Source of the DNA: Numida meleagris
Taxonomy: Eukaryota > Chordata > Aves > Galliformes > Numididae
DNA: 64,000 nt
Direction of reading: 5' to 3'
NCBI RefSeq assembly: GCF_002078875.1
Contig: NC_034415.1
Location: 23,088,331-23,152,330, forward strand
Shown here: positions 27,901 to 40,837 of the stretch, piece after piece
Layout of the letters: every line of letters begins with the position of its first letter
Position numbering within the stretch: the first letter of the stretch is position 1
Made by a program: the position numbers and the translations under genes
The notes under the pieces: generated by a model
Databases searched by the model: none
Told to the model about the DNA's origin: nothing
What the model saw: the letters and a program-made list of their open reading frames with translations, nothing else

Positions 27901-28337
27901 ATGGCAATGCATGCCATTCTGTTTAGAAGAAAGCCTCAACAGTGTGTTGCTTTTCTAGAATCTCTCAGTCAAACACCTCAGAAACTTAAAAAGAAAATAC
28001 AAAGACAAAAACAAACAAAAAATCCATCTCAATAGTGTACAGTTGAGCTCTACAAGCAAAGCAAACTTTTGTCTGTGAGCCTCCAGTAGCTGAGATTTCT
28101 GTATGACACGATGCAGAGCAAATACTGGGAGAACTTTATAACTGGCCGATGGTGTGCATGAGATCTACAGTCTATATCACCTCCAAAATCTTTGTCTAGT
28201 GATTCCTGTTTGAACCATCAGCATTCTGTTTCAAAACCAACAGTTATCTCACAGCTGCAGCTCCGAGCATTCAAAAGGAAAAGACAGAGCTTCTTATGTT
28301 TTGGAAGTTACTTTTGCAGTTAAAATGACTAAAACCA

Positions 28338-28418
28338 CATGTACGTACACACAAATACACGCAGGTACATACAATCACAGACATGTATACATGCATGTGC
28401 ATGCAGTTGTGTATATAC
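28338..28418 (+). repeat. Degenerate ACGT/ATGC alternating tract
   Basis: About 80 bp of imperfect alternating purine-pyrimidine sequence built from gtac, acac, atgc and gtgc steps. It looks like a decayed (CA)n/(TG)n microsatellite. Such alternation is compatible with Z-DNA formation, but that is inference only. Confidence 0.6.
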
Positions 28419-29944
28419 CATGGTTTGTCTATTCACTTTTGCAGGAGGAGTAAATGTTCCTAGAACTGTACACACACCGCGTACCTATAGAGAAGGAATT
28501 GATATAAGACAGAATACTGACAGAATCACAGCAGTACAACTGCCACGGGTGCGTGGTTAGTGAAGCTTCATTTTGAGGAGCCAAAGGAAATCTGCATGAG
28601 GGAGTCAATGAAACTGATTTCCAATGCACCAGACTGGAGGATTTCAGTTTCTAATCTTCTGTTCTAACTTCCCTGGCCCTCTACTCACATCACGTTCACT
28701 TTTCCTCTTTCATTCCTCATTTTTTCATTTCCTCCATGCAGATGAAATGCTATAGACCAGTTTCATTTGCATTTTCAAGCTGCTAATATTAAGGGGAATG
28801 TAAATCAGTAGACTGGAAATATCAGATTCCAAAGATTTGCACAACAGCTTGACAAAAATAGCATTTTTTCATTTGCAGCATGGAGGCAGCTAACTCCATT
28901 CCTTCAAGTCCTGCTCCAGCTGTCAAGGCAGCTTTGTAGCCAAAGATTTATCTGCAAGAGGGACAGGCAAGACTAAGAGGAGAAAGAACTGTGCTTCCAG
29001 GTGGTATTTAGGAGGATTGCTTTCTCTAGCAGTATTTTCTCTTCATACTGTTCAGATTTACTTGTTTATTGTATACAAGTCAAGGCAATATGATCAAAAT
29101 AATAGTGAAAAGTTAAATTAGAATCTAGTATGTTTGGACAAATCTAAATTTATATGTCCAACTACTGCAGTCTCATCTACTTTCAAGCTTTACATCTAAT
29201 TTCAGGTTGAGTCTGTTTCCTTCCATAATCCACAGCAGTGAATTTTTCTATTATTTAAATATATGTAACTTTTTTTCCCCTCCCCAAACTGGACCACTGC
29301 TTCTCATATTCAATTAGAAAATCACTTGGGGCAGTCCAACATCGCTCTTCTAAATACTGGATTTTAAATTACAGCCACTGAAAACACTGTACAGAGAAGT
29401 CAAATGGCAGCAGTGGGTGCAAGCTATACCCCTAGGTAAAAAGAACAACCTTACTTTCCAAGCAGACCCAACACTTCCTCATTCATTTCTAAAGCAATTT
29501 CTTGGTAGTTTTCTATTGCATATTTTAAAATCATTAGCAAATACCTGTATCTGAAAATCCTGAACCACAGAACTATGATCAAGGTCCACTCAGGCTGCAT
29601 CCTAGAGCAAAATTCCCAAAAATTAGCAAGGAGCAATGAGCTCCTTACAGTCACTTCTAGGATCACTCTGCCTTTGTATACTATTCAGCACAATTCACAT
29701 TTAATCTATGGATGGTGATTTTAGAAACGTTAGCAAAAATCAATAAGGTGGAATCTACCGGAACTCAGGTACCACGTGATGTTAGACATCCAGATCTGAA
29801 TGTTTTCATCCCTCTTTTGACATTTGGCACATTAGCCTAAGCCCATCTCCTGGATGGATTCTTCAATCCATGAAAGCCATTCCAGAGGCATTTTTATTCA
29901 CAACTGTTGAAGAGAGCTGTATACATTCCATACGCTGTTATATC

Positions 29945-30035
29945 CAATGAGAAAATAAGAAATTGGTTCATAAGAATCACTGAGTTAACTTGCCCAAGAG
30001 CAGCCTCAGATGGATCTGTGGAAGAAAATGAGGCC
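29945..30035 (-). mobile_element. MIR-like SINE fragment
   Basis: On the plus strand the order is an 'aatgaga-aaata-agaa' stretch, then 'gagttaacttgcccaag' at about 29982-29998. This corresponds to the antisense of the MIR core, whose hallmark is 'ttaagtgacttgcccaag'. The flanks are strongly diverged. MIR-type SINEs are ancient in amniotes. A chance match over the short core cannot be excluded. Confidence 0.45.
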
Positions 30036-30039
30036 ACCC

Positions 30040-33000
30040 AGATATTACTGTTTTATTTCTCTCTTTGGTCTATGTCAGGTTATTCTGACTAATAAAATAA
30101 GGAACAACATTTGTCCTGTAAAGCTAACAGAGATAAGAGGACTGAAATCCTCTTTTCATTATCCTAGTTGCTAACTGTTTCAAATTATTGCTCTTTTACT
30201 GTTGAGCTATAAGCAATTCATTGGGGTCCTGCTATCTGATATACATCTAACGGTGGTTAAAAACACAGAGCAAGCACTTGTCAAAAGTCTGATCAGCCTG
30301 AGCCTGTTCTGTGAAGCACCCAAAGCACAAGGACTTAAATGGAAGAGAAATGGGAACCAAATATTAACTCAATGAATTTTATATAAAACTGATGGGTTTG
30401 CCTCAATGTGCAGTTGCTCCATGACTCGGTCCAACCAAAGGCTGAAATTTTTCAATTACACTTGCTGAGACAGTCACTGAGGGCAGACTGCGTTCCTCAG
30501 AATCACATCTCTAGAAGCCAAGATTTATTCATGTACATGTAACCAGCAAAAGGCATAAAGTACATAATGAATCTACTGCAAAGCAGTTGTTTGATTTACA
30601 CAGAAAATATATTTATCTCAAAAATTTGAAATGTGAATGTTTACTTATGATTTGTGAGTCACTCTGAAACTTCTCCTTTTCAGTAAAATATAGTTCTGCA
30701 TTTAAATTGCTTCCATCACAGTCATTTGCGTTCTTCATTTATTAGAGGAAAACCAATAGGTTTCCAAACATTCATTGAACGCTAGTCTTAAAAATTACTT
30801 CTCCAAATGTTAAAAGCAACATTTACATACTGTGTTTGGGAAAACATGTGACTTTCCCAACAAGTACAATTTTTTTTAGTTAACAAAAGAGCTCTGCTAT
30901 GTCAAGAGTAATTCACGAGGAAGAGCCAGTCCATCATTTCAAGCCAATTTCACAGTTACAGGAAAGGTGAACTAAGTTTCCATAGGTGAACATGCGAGGA
31001 AAATTTATCCTTGCTCTTACCCTGAACTCTATTGTGTCAGACAGCTATATTTCAGAACTTATTTTAAAACAAACAAACCAAACCCCAAACACCCACCCAC
31101 ACCCATCCACAAATGTAAACATTCCAATTTACTGTGGCAAAACCAAGCGTCAGATTCACTCCTTCTCACAGAGAGCTTAAATCTTTCTTTTGGGCATTGA
31201 AGACAGAGAACATTTTTTCTTTGGCAGCGGAGCTCCTCTGCAGCCTGGGCTCAACTTTCAGAGGAGCCATGGACCAGCACAGGAGCACAACATGCTTCAC
31301 CCTTGCCTGTCCCAGACCCGCAGGAAGATGGATGTTGGTAGATTTATTCCTTCCAGACCGCCACAGAAGAGAAGTCTCTTTACTGCCTTAGTCATGGCAT
31401 TAGATACATATCTGCACTGTCACAACCAACGAAAACATGAGAGCTCAAGTCTTTTTAAAATCCCCAAGCAAACAGACAAAACAAGTCAGATGATACAACA
31501 GAATTAGTATTTTCAAAAGAGCTTTTTAATGGTCTGAACAGATTTCCAGCCCAGGTGATCAGAAAACTAAGTCAAGTCATTTAGGATTACTGCTAAAAGG
31601 CTCCTTGGGATTAAAAGAAAAAGCAAAAAGGTTTAAAACATCTTAGAGCAGAAAAGGCACTTTCTATACTAAGACCTGGCAAAACATTTCACACAACATA
31701 GACAGCAGAGAAGTGTTAAGAACTGCAGGTAACAAGGTGCCATTAGGAAGCTGACTTTGGAGGAGATTACATAGAAATAAGATGAAACTTCTGGGAAAAA
31801 CAAATAAACAATTAAACTTGCTTCCCTGTCCCCCCGATCAACAAGGAAATCAGGAACATGAGATTTTCTAGGTGGGGGAGTGCTCTAGCGTTGCTAACTG
31901 TGTACACTTTGAATTACGCCCAGATTTTTAAATATGGAATAGTTCCTCTCCTTATGATGACAGGCACATTCACATCATATAAAATTGGGAATGGGGAGAA
32001 CTAAACAAAGCCACTGAGTTCTGAATTGATCACCTAAAACATCTGCTATATTGCTTTGGAATTGCAGAACATATGGCATATAGGAGCATCCAATGTTTGG
32101 AGGCACACTACCTATGCAGAACATCCACAAAATGTCAGAAACACCCATTCCGGCCATTTCAGTCTTAACTCTGAACGTTCTTCTTTTAAATAGAATGCAT
32201 AACATTATTTGTGGGTTCATTTTTCTGTTTTATCACGTAGTTTGATTGCAATCAATTTCGCTACTGCAATAAGTCTCCCGTATGTTTCTTTAAAAGGACT
32301 GAGAATAGTAATGGTGTTCAAAAAGACAATAGGAACATAATGGAGAAGAAGAAAAAGTTATCACCTAAATGTGATCCTTCCCATCTCAGCCAATCAACTC
32401 CTTGCACTTATTCTGAATCTTACTGCTATTATACTACAACAATCACAAAGCAATCTTCACACAATACCTATTAACAGCAAGTCACTGGTATGCATTTCTA
32501 AACTGTATTTTACACTGATGCAACAGCTCTGCTGTATAAAGCTCCAGTCTTGCTAAGAGCAGAGCATGTAAAGTGACATTTTCAAGAACAGCTGACCTAG
32601 GAGTGTATTAGGTCTCAAGATGTCTCATGAGTGCTAATATATTTTTGAGAATCTGGTCCTAAGCATTTAAGTCTCACTAAGGAAAGTCATGATGAAGCCT
32701 CTGAATTTGCACTTTAAAATATTCATCAAAATATCTCAAGTGATCAGATAAAAGTACTTAATATAAAGATAAAAGTACTTAATATATATATATTTATAAA
32801 TTAACTATTCTGTAAGTTTGGCCTACAGATAAGAAGAAATGGGGAGACAAGAAATGCCAGATTGTCACATCCACCCAAACTGCATCCCAATAGAAAAGAG
32901 AGCCACTATGCCAAGCAAATACCAAATGGATATCTGAGCCACAGAGCCACAGAAGCCATCAGACTGAAAAATTCTTCAAAAGGGAACTAGTCTAGGGAGC

Positions 33001-35620
33001 AGTACAGGCTCAGAAAAGATGGCAGAGATCACCTAAAATACTTGTAATTTGTGTGGTCAGAGTTCCCTTTAGCCATTTCAGGCTCAGAAAGAGGTAAGGG
33101 TGAGCTATGAATCAACGCTTACTGAGCCTCTCTGGAAAACTTATTATTTGATGCAGTTTTCTGTTGCAGACCCAACACAAAAGCTTTCCTCTAAAGATAA
33201 ACAGCAATAAAAGTGCTTCTGCTTTTGCAGCCCTTTAAACCCAGTCCACTGATAAAAATCAGCAATACATTGCATTCCTAACGCCCCTCTAAAGGTTGCC
33301 ATACAAGCAATTACAAAAAAGAAAAAAAATAAAGTGATAATTTACCCTTTACATCATCCGACAAACTGGGAGATTCCTACTCATCCTACAAACCTTGTTT
33401 TTCGGAATAAATCATTCTGGGTTGGCTAAGAGGTGAATTAGACATCACCTGTGATACCTGCAGCTCACATGAACAGTAGGCAGAACAGGGCCCATATAAG
33501 AACAGACAAAATAGTATCTCTTTTCCAGTAACTCCAGTGCCAAAACAGTACTGTCCAATCTGTCAGGATCATTATTTCCAATGCCAGAATGCTAATATAT
33601 GGTATTTAATGTAAACCACTTAATAATATCAGCCAGCTGTATAACTCCGAAAACGAAAAACATATTTTCTTTCTTTGTGACCTAAAGTCACTGCAAATCC
33701 AAAGAGCACAAGACTCACATCTTATGTTACCCGTGTCACAAAATCCTTTTTTTCTTAACCAAAAAGGCCATAAGTTTTGTACGATAGCACACTGTCCTAA
33801 ATTCAGACCTTCTTAAAGAGCAGATCACAAAAGTAAACAACATATATAATTCTGTGAGGGCTCCCTCTTTTGGTCACAAAAGAAAAACATCAGGGATCAT
33901 CCCTGTAAGGCTCATCACAAGATCTTTGCTTTCACGACTGAAAACCTCAGCACCAGTAACACAGACTGATCTTACTATATGGTATGTTTTGAGGAAAAAC
34001 TCATATGCACAGAAGCCTTCACTTACCAACCCCAAAGAGCTGCTGCTCTTGTACTGTGATGCTGCCCGTACTGCAGAAACCTGTGAGCACGAGAAACTGC
34101 ACAAAACTCCAAACTTCCTCAAAGATCTTTCTGTGGGCTGGTCAAGAGCAGCCACAAAGAGGAGGCAACATGCAACTGGATGAACCACAGGATTAGTCTA
34201 GAAAATAGGACACAGACAAGAGACCAAGGAACAGTGCAGAGTGTGGCTTTTCACTGATTAGTGCGTTCCTGGGAAATGTGCCAGGAGGTATAAAGGGTCC
34301 ACAAGAAACTTCCCTTAAAAATAACAGCCAGCTTAGACTGTGCAGCTCTTCCATGGAAGTTTAAGTATAGGTTAAGCTGTCAAATGGAAAAACATCAAGA
34401 AACATTTCATTTCTTGTTACTGGGATTACTGATACAAAAGCTCTTACCTAGACAGAGGGCTTCCAACAGCTGCTGACCACCTGCAAAGGAGCAGTGCCTT
34501 GAAACCTGGAATGAATTAGCAAACTCACTGCACCTGGCCTTTCAACTGACCAGGGGACTGGGATTTTCAAGGGAAACCTCTTCACCTGAGTTGTGACCAT
34601 ATTTCTCAAAACAAAAGCTTGGGGTCTATGTGTTGGTTGAGCTTAAAAGCAATTTAAGGCAAGTTCTGTAGCATTTATCAGCACCAAAAACCTAGAACTG
34701 TTAATTTGGTTTTGGATTGGATAGGAAGGAGTGAAAGACTTTGGTGAACTTCATCTCTTTACTTCCCTGTAATTCACATCAGTTGATATTCTAAAACTCT
34801 GATTTCACACTGTGGGAGCTTTTTAGCAGTTTTTGTTAAGGGTTATTGAAATTTAAAAGTTCATTATGTTACAGTTCTCTCGTCTAGGTCTCAAAGGCTT
34901 TTGTATTACTGCTGTCCAGTGGGGTTGCAAAGCAAGGGGGTACTGGCTAAGTGAGCTCAGGGAGAACTCTTTATAAAAATTATAGGTATTGTGGGGTCTT
35001 TCCACTTGACTATCCTGTCTGCAAAAGGCAGATTATTCTAGATTTATATACATAAAGAGAATATCACGCTAGCTTTTTATTAAAAATTAAAATCTTTTGA
35101 GTCACAACAGAAATCAATATACCACAATTCGAATGAAGTAGAATGATGATCCTGTGGTTAAGTAATTGAAATGGGAATTGAGTAATCTGTCATTCTCTCT
35201 GCTCTGTGCCAGTTAGCTCTGGATGTCTGAAGCATTGTACTGTAGGCTCCTGAAGGAGTTAGACATTGTGTTCTTCATAGCAATACAAGAAATAAGAAAA
35301 CATTTTGGGTGCATACCTAAACATAAGTCTGATTGTTCTGTTTTGCACATATTAGAAGCCACAGATTGAGAAATGAGATATTTAAAAATGATCAGCTCTT
35401 TTAACTATACTGATCTTAACAGTAAGAATTAAAGGCACATACGCTTGCTCAGGTACAGCCTCACATTGCCCACTTCTAAGCTCACAAGTGAGAAACACCT
35501 GTGGTTGTGAAATGGTTCAGAAATGAGAGCATGTGATGCAGCTGCTAGCAGATCTATACACTTTGCAGAACCAAAGCAGAACTGAGGCCTAGATCTTCTG
35601 AAAACTGGACTTCTCTGCTT
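30040..35620. other. Non-coding stretch
   Basis: No supported exon or sizeable repeat. It holds a C-rich low-complexity block (about 31071-31113) and a 20-bp tandem duplication (32746-32786). The overlapping opposite-strand frames of 109 and 104 codons at 33.85-34.19 kb are mirror frames with no recognised motif. Confidence 0.55.
32746..32786 (+). repeat. 20-bp tandem duplication, 21-bp period
   Basis: The unit agataaaagtacttaatata is present exactly at 32746-32765 and 32767-32786, one base apart, and runs on into a short (TA)n. It looks like a recent replication-slippage duplication because the copies are identical. Confidence 0.9.
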
Positions 35621-35621
35621 G

Positions 35622-35838
35622 GCAGGACCCAGCACGTGGTCTTGCTGAACTTTATCCCACTGACCTCAGCCCAGCAAACCAGCCTGTCCTCTGTAGGGCC
35701 TTCCTACCCTCAGATAGATCTACATTTCCTCACAACTTGGTGTCATCTGCAAACTTACTGAAGGTGCACTCAATCCCCTCATCCAGATCAACAGTAAAGA
35801 TATTGAAGATATTAAACAGGATGGGCCCCAGTATGAGT
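35622..35838 (-). mobile_element. CR1 LINE fragment, reverse-transcriptase core with FADD motif
   Basis: Translated on the minus strand, this stretch gives the heart of the CR1 reverse transcriptase. A GPILFNIF block is followed by LDEGIECT and SKFADDTKL, the last carrying the FADD catalytic aspartates; then comes EGRKALQR. A 9-bp tandem duplication (35799-35816) repeats the Asn-Ile-Phe triplet in frame. A stop codon follows TKL where intact CR1 has Gly, so the copy is inactive. Neither the 5' region nor the 3' tail is present next to it: similarity stops abruptly at about 35838. It is an isolated internal fragment, unusual for CR1, which normally keeps its 3' end; later deletion or divergence is the likely reason. 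Confidence 0.9.
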
Positions 35839-38820
35839 TTGTTCTATCTTGGATAATATCTTCCAACGTTGAGACTTTAGGCTGTACATTCTTCGTGCAG
35901 GGATTGCCCTTTGCTGTAGCACGAATGTAATTACATACACTGCTGATTGTTTACAGTGTGTCATAAACAAGGGGTAAGCTGGTCATAGATAGATAATCAC
36001 TATGTTCTAAAGAATAAGGCAACAAAATTATGACGAGAAGAGTACTGAGGAGAGACAAATTATTATGCACGTAAATATATCCATGAAAACAGTATAGGTA
36101 AAATCTGTTCATTCAGTACAGGTCCAAATAAACTGCAGAATCAGGGCTGATAATTTATTCTCAGATCATGCCATTGGCATCTTTCTCACATTCAACTACA
36201 ACAGCTTATGAAGTAGAGTATTTGCCTTCATTTTAAATTTACCTGACTTTTGTAACAACCTTAATTCCAATGAATTGCTGAGTTTTGTATCTGTACAAAA
36301 TGCACTACTCAGTTGCCAGCAGACATGCAGATTAGCCTTATCCTAAAGCACCTCATCTCTATTTATCCCGGGATAATTAGTCACGTAAATTAGAAGTCAT
36401 TACCAAAGGCTACAAAACCCTTTAGCAAAGGCTTGTTGACAGGCTAAATGTGTTTAAAATACTTTAAAGTTCTGGGGTAGGAAGTGAGGGGTATGTGGGG
36501 GGTGTGGGAAGAAATATCATCATAATAAGAGATAAATTCTGGCATGGAAAATGAGGCTGCATTAATCTGTATTCATTCCCAGAGAAGGACTTATATTATT
36601 GTATGCTGCCACGGTGATATATAACAGAGGACATTTAAAATGCCAAGCCATAAAAGTGTATTTTCTTCATTACATTTTCTTTGAATGTTTTGATCTTCCC
36701 ATTTTACACTATAAGTTTGATTCATCATTACTTTCCAGTAAAAAACTGCCACATTTGATTGTGGAAAGAAGAATTCTTATCTAATTGCAATTTGTAAGCA
36801 CAGGATTTAGTGTATTGTTGCCTAAAAAATGGAACTGTCTAAATTATTTTCCCTGAAACTAACATCCTCAACAAATAAAAGCAACATATGATAGCTAGGC
36901 ATAATTAAAGAAAAATGACACCTACTGTTACTTGAATAATGTGTTGATGACAAGAAAGAGAAAAAAAATGTGATTTCCCTGCAGTTTTGGTGAAACACAA
37001 AAGCATCACATTTTAGTTCTTTAACACATTTGTTCAATGAATCGGACAAAAAAAGCAATCCCTTTCTCCAAACCAGCCTGTAATGTACAGTTATTTCTGT
37101 GCAGTCAGAGCAATGCATGTCAGACATTTTGGATTTACTGTGCATGCACAGCAATCCTGCCTTAGCTCCTGGGTGCCCAACAGCTTTTTCTGAGCAACAG
37201 CACAGAACAGTATAAACATGGCACAAAAAGGAGAAAACAGCCGTGAAAAACTGGGCATGTAAAAAACCTCTCTTAAAGGATTCGATTTACAGCTTCACTC
37301 TCAACGGCCATTTTGATCTTTTTATGTGTGTATACGTATGTTATACAATCAGTTCTCAGATAACTTTCTGCATCTTCAAATGGCTCTTTTTTTCTTCCCA
37401 CTTTTTAAATTCTCATTTCTGTTCTCTCACATATGCTTATCTATTCCATTCCCCAATATTAAACAACCCACATAAAACCACTGTTAACAAAATATGTAAT
37501 ATTCTGTTATCATTTGGCATTTTACCATCCAAAGTTTAATGTATGTGGTTTTTTTTTTCTTTCCTTTTGTTTTCAGCACCGTCCCATTTTACCCTTCCTC
37601 ACAGTATTCACATACTCATTACACTGATAAAATAGTTTTCAGCTCCATGGGGTTTTAATAGGGTTATGGAAATCACCTAACTTTAACTATTTAATAATAA
37701 ATATGCAGTGATAACTCTGCATCATGTATTCTCTTTTCTCAACAGTATAAGAACAGTATAATTTGTATTGTGTTGGAATAAATGCTGTACTGGTCTATGC
37801 AAGTTTTCCAGCCCATTCTGAAATCCTTTGAGCTCCAGCTACTTTCCTGCTGGTATGTACTCAAGACTTGACTGTGTATTTCTACCCAAGTTGGCAGTGC
37901 AGGTCTGACTGCAGAAAGATATATTTAGAAAATAATGTGCAATATAGTGCAATATACCTATAGAGAAATACACCTAGAATATAGCCAGCTATTACAGAAG
38001 GAATATCTATTACAATCTACTATAAGTATCTACAACTTGTAGCCAAATATATACCACAGTGATGAGGAAGACTATAAATCCCTAAAGAGAATAAATTATC
38101 TAATGATGTTTCCTCACTGCTCACAAAGTCTTGAGTATCAAAATGGAGGTCATTACTCCAAGTAGGAGAGTAGCAATTATGACTGGAAGATTAAAAAAAA
38201 TTTTAATGAGTTACTTTTTGAACCATCTGCAAACCGTGCATCAACAAACCCTTCAAAACAGTATAAGCATGGTGGGGTGACATGTGCATATCTCTCTTTT
38301 GGAAGAGGATCTCCAGTTTGCATTAATAAATATATAGTGAAAATCAGTTCTTCTAAGTCTAGAGGTTGTTTGTCCAGGTACCGAACTGGGCATTTGTAAG
38401 CTGTCAGAGCTGGAGAAAGGTCTTACTATATTAATGTGATAATAACAACCTTGAAGATTAGTGCCCTTTTTACAATCATTTCACTTATCACACGTATACC
38501 TCATATTTCACTTTGATTCATAACATGTACAGTCGTACCCAGCACCACTAACTACTAGGGAAAAAAAACAGTAAAAGGGCAGAAGAATCCTGCTGTACGT
38601 GAATACTATGTAACATCCAGGAAACAGAGCTGAAAAAAATGGTTATTCCAGTCTGAGTGTGGGCACTGTGTTTACCAGGCAGGGCTTCTCTCTCAGCAGC
38701 TGTTATGAGCTCCTCTGTAGCTAGTATCAATGCCTGGAGGCAGAAGTACCTTCTGACCATATCTGTTTATGAAAAAGGGACAATCAGATTAGAAAACACT
38801 TACTGACATTAAGTGTCCAT

Positions 38821-38864
38821 TAGACGATTTCCCAAGGTCCCTTCCAACCTCAATGATTCTATGA
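38821..38864 (+). mobile_element. Short CR1 3'-tail fragment
   Basis: The stretch contains ggtcccttccaacct followed by 'atgattctatga', the usual end of avian CR1 3' UTRs. Only about 44 bp is recognisable; upstream sequence does not show the CR1 coding end. It is either a very short 5'-truncated insertion or the preserved end of a decayed copy. Confidence 0.7.
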
Positions 38865-39240
38865 AATATTCTTTTATGTCAATAAACACAAACAGATCTG
38901 ATCAAATATTGATTTCCAGCACTTCTCTTCCCAAGGCAGCCTTCCTTCTCTATATAACACTGTGAGTTAGTCAAGTGATGGGGAGGATGAGGGATGTTTT
39001 TCACTTCTGTGCCAGTGCCCTCTCTCCTTGAAGCCTCAGGGGGTTCTCTACAGATTCAAGATGAACAAAACACAGATGGCTTTGAAGAGAGCTCTCTCTT
39101 AGGGCTGTCAATACTGCTTTGGGTTTGTGAGGTTTTCCTTGACTTACTCAAAGAAGTTCTGTACCAGGACCCAGATGCCTCTTTCAGCAAGTGACGTATT
39201 ACACAACATTCTTCACCAAATCTACAATACTAATAAAACT

Positions 39241-39259
39241 TAAACAAACAAACAAACAA
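39241..39259 (+). repeat. (AAAC)n short microsatellite
   Basis: Four to five consecutive AAAC units are visible. The array is short and without known association. Confidence 0.85.
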
Positions 39260-40514
39260 GACCACTCCCAACATCCTAACCCACAAAGACTTCTTTTTCC
39301 TGAAATTAAAAAATCCTTATTTTCCCTCAAATAAACTGTGAGTGTGGCTGCAGACATTAATTTCAAATAGAAGATGTTCAGATAATGTGAGGTTAAACAA
39401 AATACCCTTCAGTTGTACGGGACAAAGGGCAGACCTTGGTTCACAGTACAGCAAAATATTTGCTGAGCTGAAGTAGATGGTCACCATCCAAAGTGCACAG
39501 GTAGGCACTTGCTTCCTGGGGCACTTCACGAGAGCACTACAGGTCTCTTATAGCCTGATCCATGGGTAAGTCCTGCCTAACCTCCTCACCTACTGCTCTT
39601 CCCTTCCTTCCACCCTCTTATCCTTTTCCTTCTGCACATCAGAGAACACTGCACAGAGAGAGCAGAGTGAAATTCCTGTCACCATTAACAATTCCTTAAG
39701 GGCAATGGAGTCCTATGTGTTTCATTTACTTTCCTAACTGTACAGTATTTAAACCTCATCTGAATTGGTAAGTAAAGAGAATATCCCTGGGGCTGCAGAA
39801 GACAAATACAAATTCCTACTCCAAAGGTGTGCAGCTTAAAAGGAAAGCTGGGATAAGACAAGATAAAAACTTTGAAAGAAGAGGAAGTCTATGCTATATG
39901 TGCAGCTGTTTTTCTCCTCCTTAGACCCAACAGTGGAGAGGAAGCACAGAACGGCATGGTCACTCCCAATGAGCAGCGTAGGACACAGCAAGAGGATCTC
40001 CTCTGCTCATGCAAGAGCAGGATTTGATGGGGTTTCTTCTACCTCTGTAATAGTTCTTATTTGTTGGGAAAGATTCCACTGAATTCCTATAAAAAAAGAA
40101 AATATCAAAATACGACCTTCTTTCCTTGAAAGATCCCCCGAAGTACAATAGTATGTAGTGCAGGACACACCACAATCATGTGGGAGGGAAGGGAAGAAAA
40201 AGGAAAACCCTCCCACTCTCTTCCTCCCTATCAGAAGCGTCCTTCTTTGAACAACAAGGAGTTCTCTTTATACATACATATTTTCATTGCTTTTCTGTAT
40301 TTTACCAGAGTTTTTCCTTGACAGCCAAAAACATTTTCAGTCTGGAGTAATTTCTAAGTACTTCTTACATTTGTCCTAAAATACAAATAATTTGAAAATA
40401 TTAAGCTTTCATGATGTGAAAATCCATTTTAGACCTTAATGGAGCTACTGCTATGAAAGCTTAAATCAGCATGGTAAAAAAAAATAAAGATCCGTAATAT
40501 CTCCTACTGATCGT

Positions 40515-40837
40515 CCTGAGCGTATAAACAGGAGGGGGATCGATTGTTTGTGAGGGTGGATAGTGATAGGACAAGGGGGAATGGTTTTAAGCTGAGACAG
40601 GGGAGATTTAGGTTAGATATTAGGAGGAAGTTTTTCACACAGAGGGTGGTGACGCACTGGAACAGGTTGCCCAGGGAGGTTGTGGATGCCCCATCCCTGG
40701 AGGCATTCAAGGCCAGACTGGATGTGGCTCTGGGCAGCCTGGTCTAGAGGTTAGCGACCCTGCACTTGGCAGGGGGGTTGAGACTCGATGATCTTTGAGG
40801 TCCTTTTCAACCCAAGCCATTCTATGATTCTATGATG
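40515..40837 (+). mobile_element. CR1 LINE, 5'-truncated 3' end (relatively young copy)
   Basis: The CR1 ORF2 C-terminus is present as an open frame (40544-40747, 67 codons). [16 protein letters not shown] leads into LDIRRKFF, then [13 protein letters not shown] (residues 38-50) and the terminal [11 protein letters not shown]. The 3' UTR follows: a 6-bp hairpin ccctgc/gcaggg (40758-40763 with 40769-40774), the block 'gatgatctttgaggtcc' and two perfect ATTCTATG octamers (40819-40834). CR1 inserts by target-primed reverse transcription and is typically 5'-truncated, as here. The open frame and well-kept tail indicate a younger copy than the others in the window. The style of the 3' UTR resembles galliform CR1 subfamilies. 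No clear target-site duplication is visible, which is usual for CR1. Confidence 0.95.

Larger units (their letters stand above)
13000..29940. other. Non-coding stretch with scattered simple sequence
   Basis: No supported exon and no clear transposon copy over about 17 kb. Visible items are C10 (13178-13187), T18 (17049-17066), T15 (17507-17521), A14 (20665-20678), an A-rich/CA-rich block (21903-21950), an AT-rich TAAT-dense block (22240-22400), a 15-bp repeated unit (18026-18066) and an alternating purine/pyrimidine tract (28338-28418). Open frames are all 103 codons or shorter and unrecognised. Confidence 0.55.
35839..40510. other. Non-coding stretch
   Basis: Apart from the short CR1 tail at 38.82 kb and the short A-rich microsatellite at 39.24 kb, nothing is recognised. 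The 134-codon minus-strand frame at 36822-37226 has no family resemblance and is Ser/Phe/Cys-rich, as expected from AT-rich antisense DNA. A 10-bp unit (gtgcaatata) is duplicated in tandem at 37937-37956. Confidence 0.55.

Noticed and set aside
36822..37226. 134-codon minus-strand open frame
   Set aside because: Rich in Ser, Phe and Cys with no domain pattern, as expected from antisense AT-rich DNA.
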